A stretch of 7,301 nt of DNA from JBJEQG01 sp051881635 (GTDB taxonomy: Bacteria; Bacillota; Clostridia; Oscillospirales; Acutalibacteraceae): the NCBI GenBank assembly GCA_051881635.1, contig JBJEQG010000170.1, forward strand, positions 1 through 7,301. The letters run 5' to 3'. How positions within the stretch are numbered: position 1 is the first letter of the stretch; every line of letters begins with the position of its first letter. Below are positions 5,412 to 7,301 of the stretch, piece by piece. Position numbers and translations under genes: made by a program. Below the pieces are notes generated by a model. The model had not been told where the DNA came from and made no database searches. It worked only from the letters and a program-made list of their open reading frames with translations.

Positions 5412-5555
5412 GTTGTTCTGTCAAAGACAGCAGGTGCTTTAAAAAGCATAAGGGTTTCCCGCCTGCCGAGATTGAGCATTGGAATTTGTACCGTAATTTA
5501 TGATGTACTTACTCTGTGCTTTCTCGGGAAAGGGAAGGCACAGTTTTTTTGTGCC
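5412..5555 (+). promoter_or_regulatory. Ribosomal protein L10 leader RNA
   Basis: The leader contains the conserved TCAAAGACAGCAGGTG (5421-5436) and CCTGCCGAG (5462-5470) boxes of L10 leaders. GCAGG (5430-5434) pairs with CCTGC (5462-5466). Inside are TGCTT/AAGCA (5435-5439 with 5444-5448) and GGG/CCC (5452-5454 with 5458-5460). In Bacillus subtilis, the L10(L12)4 complex binds such a leader and promotes premature termination at a hairpin before rplJ. The same arrangement is visible here, with the terminator at 5514-5550. The 5' boundary is the predicted transcription start. Confidence 0.9.
5514..5550 (+). terminator. Attenuator terminator inside the L10 leader
   Basis: CTGTGCTTTCTC (5514-5525) pairs over 12 positions with GGGAAGGCACAG (5532-5543), two of the pairs being G-T. 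The loop is GGGAAA and seven T's follow (5544-5550). It lies 27 nt before the rplJ start, so it would end transcripts before any gene when formed. The terminator loop is complementary to TTTCCCG (5455-5461) in the L10-binding part of the leader. The 3' arm can instead pair downstream, GGCACA (5537-5542) with TGTGCC (5550-5555). Confidence 0.85.
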
Positions 5556-5561
5556 AAATTC

Positions 5562-5580
5562 AAGGAGGTGAAATGTTTTG
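5562..5580 (+). promoter_or_regulatory. Ribosome binding site and TTG start of rplJ
   Basis: AAGGAGGTG (5562-5570) is a full anti-Shine-Dalgarno match. The TTG at 5578 is at good distance and starts the family-typical MPSEK N-terminus. A nearer ATG at 5573 is in another frame and stops after ten codons at 5602. Confidence 0.85.
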
Positions 5581-6102
5581 CCAAGTGAGAAGGCTTTATT
5601 AGCAAAGCAACAAATCGTTGCAGATCTTGCTGACAAAATTCAAAACTCGGTTGCCGGTGTTATCGTAGATTACAGAGGTATTACCGTAGAAACAGATACT
5701 GCACTCCGCCGTGAACTTCGTGAGGCTAATGTACAGTATTCCGTTGTAAAGAACACAATGATTAAGCGTGCTGCCGAAAAGGCAGGCTTGGAAGGTTTGG
5801 ACGAAGTATTGAACGGTACTTCCGCTATCGCTACAAGTGCTGAGGACTATGTCGCTGCGGCTCGTATTCTCAGCAAATATGCAGAAAAGTCCGAAACTTT
5901 CAAAGTTAAGGCAGGCTATCTTGACGGCGAGGTTATCGACCTTGCAACAGTCAGCAGTCTTGCAAAACTTCCGTCCAGAGAAGTATTGCTTGCAAATGTT
6001 CTTGGTGCTTTCAATGCACCGATCGCATCTTTCGCAAGAGCCGTACAGGCTATTGTGGACAAAAACGGCGAGGCTTCCACAGAAGAAGCTGCCGCAGAAT
6101 AA
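5578..6102 (+). CDS. rplJ: 50S ribosomal protein L10
   Basis: L10 (174 aa) anchors the L7/L12 dimers to 23S rRNA at the base of the ribosomal stalk and, as L10(L12)4, usually represses its own mRNA. The rRNA-binding N-terminal domain shows MPSEK, DYRGITV (about 30-36), the VVKNTMIKRAAE stretch (about 58-69) and GTSAIA. The LPSRE motif precedes the C-terminal helix (about 135-160), which carries the L12 docking sites, and an acidic Ala/Glu tail ends the protein. The length is normal. The TTG start is supported by the perfect ribosome binding site and by family alignment; no in-frame ATG would retain the conserved N-terminus. rplL follows after 36 nt without a terminator. Confidence 0.97.
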   Translation: MPSEKALLAKQQIVADLADKIQNSVAGVIVDYRGITVETDTALRRELREANVQYSVVKNTMIKRAAEKAGLEGLDEVLNGTSAIATSAEDYVAAARILSKYAEKSETFKVKAGYLDGEVIDLATVSSLAKLPSREVLLANVLGAFNAPIASFARAVQAIVDKNGEASTEEAAAE

Positions 6103-6138
6103 TTTTTTGAATATTCATTTAATTGGAGGTAAATAATC

Positions 6139-6513
6139 ATGGCATCAGAAAAGGTTACTGCTATCGTTGAAGAATTGAAAGGTCTTACAGTTCTCGAACT
6201 CTCTGAGCTCGTACACGCTGTTGAAGATGAATTTGGTGTATCCGCTGCCGCTGCTGTTGCAGTTGCTGGTCCGGCTGCTGCTCCTGAGGCTGCTGCTGAA
6301 AAGACAGAGTTTGATGTTGTTCTTACATCTGCCGGCGACCAGAAGATTAAGGTTATCAAGGTTGTTCGTGAAATCACAGGTCTTGGCTTGAAAGAAGCTA
6401 AGGAACTCGTTGACAACGCTCCGAAGACACTCAAAGAGGCTGTTTCTAAGGATGAGGCTGAGGCTATGGAAGCTAAACTCAAAGAGGTTGGTGCTTCTGT
6501 TGAATTGAAGTAA
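6139..6513 (+). CDS. rplL: 50S ribosomal protein L7/L12
   Basis: Multicopy acidic stalk protein (124 aa) that recruits elongation and other translational GTPases. The N-terminal dimerisation and L10-binding helices occupy about 1-34. A flexible Ala/Pro/Val-rich hinge runs about 35-54. The C-terminal factor-binding domain runs from about 55 to the end, with EFDVVLTSAGDQKIKVIK and the hallmark VREITGLGLKEAKELV (about 76-91). GGAGG at 6125-6129 supports the ATG. It is made in several copies per ribosome, so stronger initiation than for L10 (ATG against TTG) makes sense. It is followed by rpmB rather than the usual rpoB. Confidence 0.98.
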   Translation: MASEKVTAIVEELKGLTVLELSELVHAVEDEFGVSAAAAVAVAGPAAAPEAAAEKTEFDVVLTSAGDQKIKVIKVVREITGLGLKEAKELVDNAPKTLKEAVSKDEAEAMEAKLKEVGASVELK

Positions 6514-6552
6514 TTTTTCTTTAAAGTTACTTTTGTTCGATTAAAAATTCCG

Positions 6553-6573
6553 ATGTATAGTATTTCTATACAT
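6553..6573 (+). promoter_or_regulatory. Perfect A/T-rich hairpin between rplL and rpmB
   Basis: ATGTATAG (6553-6560) pairs perfectly with CTATACAT (6566-6573) around a 5-nt loop. No T run follows, so it is not a terminator. It sits 8 nt before the rpmB ribosome binding site and could be an RNA processing or stability element between the highly expressed rplL and rpmB. The same bases contain a weak -10-like TATAGT (6556-6561) with TTGTTC 17 nt upstream, so a weak internal promoter is an alternative. Confidence 0.5.
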
Positions 6574-6596
6574 ACACCATTAGGAGGTGCACAGAA

Positions 6597-6785
6597 ATGG
6601 CAAAATGTGATATCTGCGGTAAGGGAGTTACTTTCGGTATTAAGGTTTCTCACTCACACAGACGCTCAAACAGAGCATGGAAGCCAAATGTCGTTAAGGT
6701 TAAGGCTATCGTGAATGGCAGCCCGAAACGAGTTAATGTCTGCACCCGTTGCCTTCGTTCAGGTAAGGTTACAAGAGCAGTTTAA
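6597..6785 (+). CDS. rpmB: 50S ribosomal protein L28 (zinc form)
   Basis: Large-subunit protein of 62 aa, normal for Firmicutes. It begins MAKCDICGKGV and has CxxC pairs at Cys4/Cys7 and Cys49/Cys52, forming a zinc site (C+ form). The conserved basic stretch SHSHRRSNRAWKPNV (18-32) contacts rRNA. AGGAGGTG at 6582-6589 gives a strong start at the ATG. It lies 83 nt after rplL with no terminator between them, so it is probably co-transcribed with rplJ and rplL, and a strong terminator follows. This placement is unusual, since rpmB normally stands alone or elsewhere and rpoB follows rplL. Confidence 0.96.
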   Translation: MAKCDICGKGVTFGIKVSHSHRRSNRAWKPNVVKVKAIVNGSPKRVNVCTRCLRSGKVTRAV

Positions 6786-6843
6786 TGCTGAAATGCAATG
6801 TTGTTTCCCTGCATAATAGCAATATAATGTAGGAAAATAGAAA

Positions 6844-6882
6844 GGCGGTACGATTTCTTTTGAAATTGTGCCGTCCTTTTTT
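6844..6882 (+). terminator. Strong intrinsic terminator after rpmB, possibly bidirectional
   Basis: GGCGGTACGATTTC (6844-6857) pairs along 14 positions with GAAATTGTGCCGTC (6862-6875), three of the pairs being G-T, around a TTTT loop and followed by TTTTTT (6877-6882). On the minus strand a looser T-rich stretch follows the hairpin, so it may also serve the convergent HMA gene, which ends at 6893. The gap 6786-6843 shows nothing else convincing. Confidence 0.9.
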
Positions 6883-6892
6883 GTTTTGAAAA

Positions 6893-7099
6893 TTATCGAA
6901 TTTCCTTAACTGTATAGCCTAAACTTTCAATGGCAGCCTGTATTTCTAAATCAGTGGTTGTGCCGTCCGTTTCCAAAACAGCCTCTTTGGCATCAAATTG
7001 AACAGCAGCTTTAACGCCGTTCAAACAGTTGAGCATTTTTTCGATTTTATTACCACACGCCCGACAAGTCATGTCCTCGATTTTCAATGTCTTTGTCAT
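6893..7099 (-). CDS. Heavy-metal-associated (HMA) domain protein, CopZ-like
   Basis: A 68-aa single HMA (ferredoxin-like beta-alpha-beta-beta-alpha-beta) domain, the fold of copper chaperones and of the N-terminal domains of metal P-type ATPases. The metal site is MTCRAC, with Cys12 and Cys15. The usual Gly before MTC is Asp here. The C-terminal ESLGYTVKEI matches the family ending (SLGY). I start at the ATG at 7099, which has GGGGGA about 9 nt upstream. A longer reading to 7150 would add 17 unrelated residues across an A/T tract. No metal ATPase or regulator is next to it. It is convergent with rpmB and divergent from the tRNA. Copper or another soft metal is likely, but the metal cannot be fixed from the sequence. 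Confidence 0.88.
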   Translation of the reverse strand: MTKTLKIEDMTCRACGNKIEKMLNCLNGVKAAVQFDAKEAVLETDGTTTDLEIQAAIESLGYTVKEIR

Positions 7100-7143
7100 A
7101 AAATAAAATTCCCCCATTTTTTGAAAAAAATTTAAAAAAATAC

Positions 7144-7172
7144 TTGACAAAATAAAATCCCTTTGTTATAAT
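7144..7172 (+). promoter_or_regulatory. Full-consensus promoter of tRNA-Leu
   Basis: TTGACA (7144-7149), a 17-nt spacer and TATAAT (7167-7172), with TG at 7164-7165 as an extended -10, and A/T tracts at 7116-7140 resembling an UP element. Transcription should start near 7179, about 35 nt before the tRNA. A small 5-bp hairpin (GAGTT 7187-7191 with AACTC 7199-7203) lies in that leader. Confidence 0.9.
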
Positions 7173-7214
7173 ATAAAGGCAGTCGAGAGTTCCACAGAAA
7201 CTCAGAAACGATAT

Positions 7215-7301
7215 GCGGGTATGGCGGAATTGGCAGACGCGCTAGCTTCAGGTGCTAGTCTTCGCAAGGAGGTGCAGGTTCAAGTCCTGTTACCCGCACC
7301 A
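7215..7301 (+). tRNA. tRNA-Leu (anticodon CAG)
   Basis: An 87-nt tRNA. Its acceptor stem is GCGGGTA (7215-7221) with TACCCGC (7291-7297), then A and an encoded CCA ending at the last base of the window. The anticodon stem CTAGC/GCTAG (7242-7246 with 7254-7258) holds the loop TTCAGGT, so the anticodon is CAG (7249-7251), reading CUG. The long variable arm with a CTT-CGC-AAG hairpin (7260-7268) marks a class II tRNA. The T arm is GCAGG-TTCAAGT-CCTGT. Further tRNAs may follow beyond the window. Confidence 0.97.

Noticed and set aside
5916..6653. Minus-strand open frame of 245 codons opposite rplJ, rplL and the start of rpmB
   Set aside because: It spans two genes and a gap; the Ser/Ala/Thr-rich product is the antisense of Ala/Glu-rich L10 and L12.
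7173..7214. T-box or other riboswitch before tRNA-Leu
   Set aside because: The leader is only about 35 nt, with one small hairpin and no T-box sequence; the product is a tRNA, not a synthetase gene.
1..7301. CRISPR array, insertion sequence or attachment site
   Set aside because: I found no regular direct repeats with spacers, no transposase, and no duplicated tRNA 3' end within the window. The tRNA ends at the window edge, so a junction just beyond it cannot be judged.

Overview
The window is a chromosomal segment from a low-GC Gram-positive bacterium, most likely a member of the Clostridia (Ruminococcaceae/Oscillospirales-like). The pointers are the order rpmG-secE-nusG-rplK-rplA-rplJ-rplL, strong AAGGAGGTG-type ribosome binding sites, L33 and L28 with two zinc CxxC pairs, a classical L10 leader, and near-consensus sigma-A promoters. 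The exact genus cannot be set from this sequence alone.

Region 1 (1-2737) is the 3' end of an accessory operon on the + strand. It holds the C-terminal part of a large protein with a Glu/Arg/Lys-rich helix of about 165 residues, an ER/SipW-type signal peptidase I, a single-pass membrane protein, and a small coiled-coil protein. The genes abut or overlap, and one junction is a TGA stop overlapping a TTG start. The set looks like part of an envelope or secretion system that I cannot name. A long imperfect inverted repeat with a T tail (2775-2838) probably ends it.

Region 2 (2838-5340) is a housekeeping operon: promoter, rpmG (L33), secE, nusG, rplK (L11), rplA (L1), terminator. Two copies of one RNA motif (GTGG-GA-GG paired with CC-G..A-CCAC) lie before rplK and before rplA. 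They look like L1 autoregulatory sites that mimic the L1 site of 23S rRNA.

Region 3 (5341-6882) starts with a full-consensus extended -10 promoter. An L10 leader with an internal attenuator terminator follows, then rplJ (L10, TTG start), rplL (L7/L12) and rpmB (L28), and a strong terminator. rpoB, which usually follows rplL, is not here; rpmB and the terminator stand in its place.

Region 4 (6883-7301) has a short metal-binding HMA-domain protein on the minus strand, convergent with rpmB. A consensus promoter then drives a tRNA-Leu(CAG) whose encoded CCA ends at the last base of the window.

The main interest is regulatory RNA: the duplicated L1 motif, the L10 attenuator with a candidate 7-nt antiterminator pairing, and three promoters sharing one architecture (A/T tracts, TTGACA, TGN, TATAAT or TATTAT). 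The only uncharacterised genes are in region 1.
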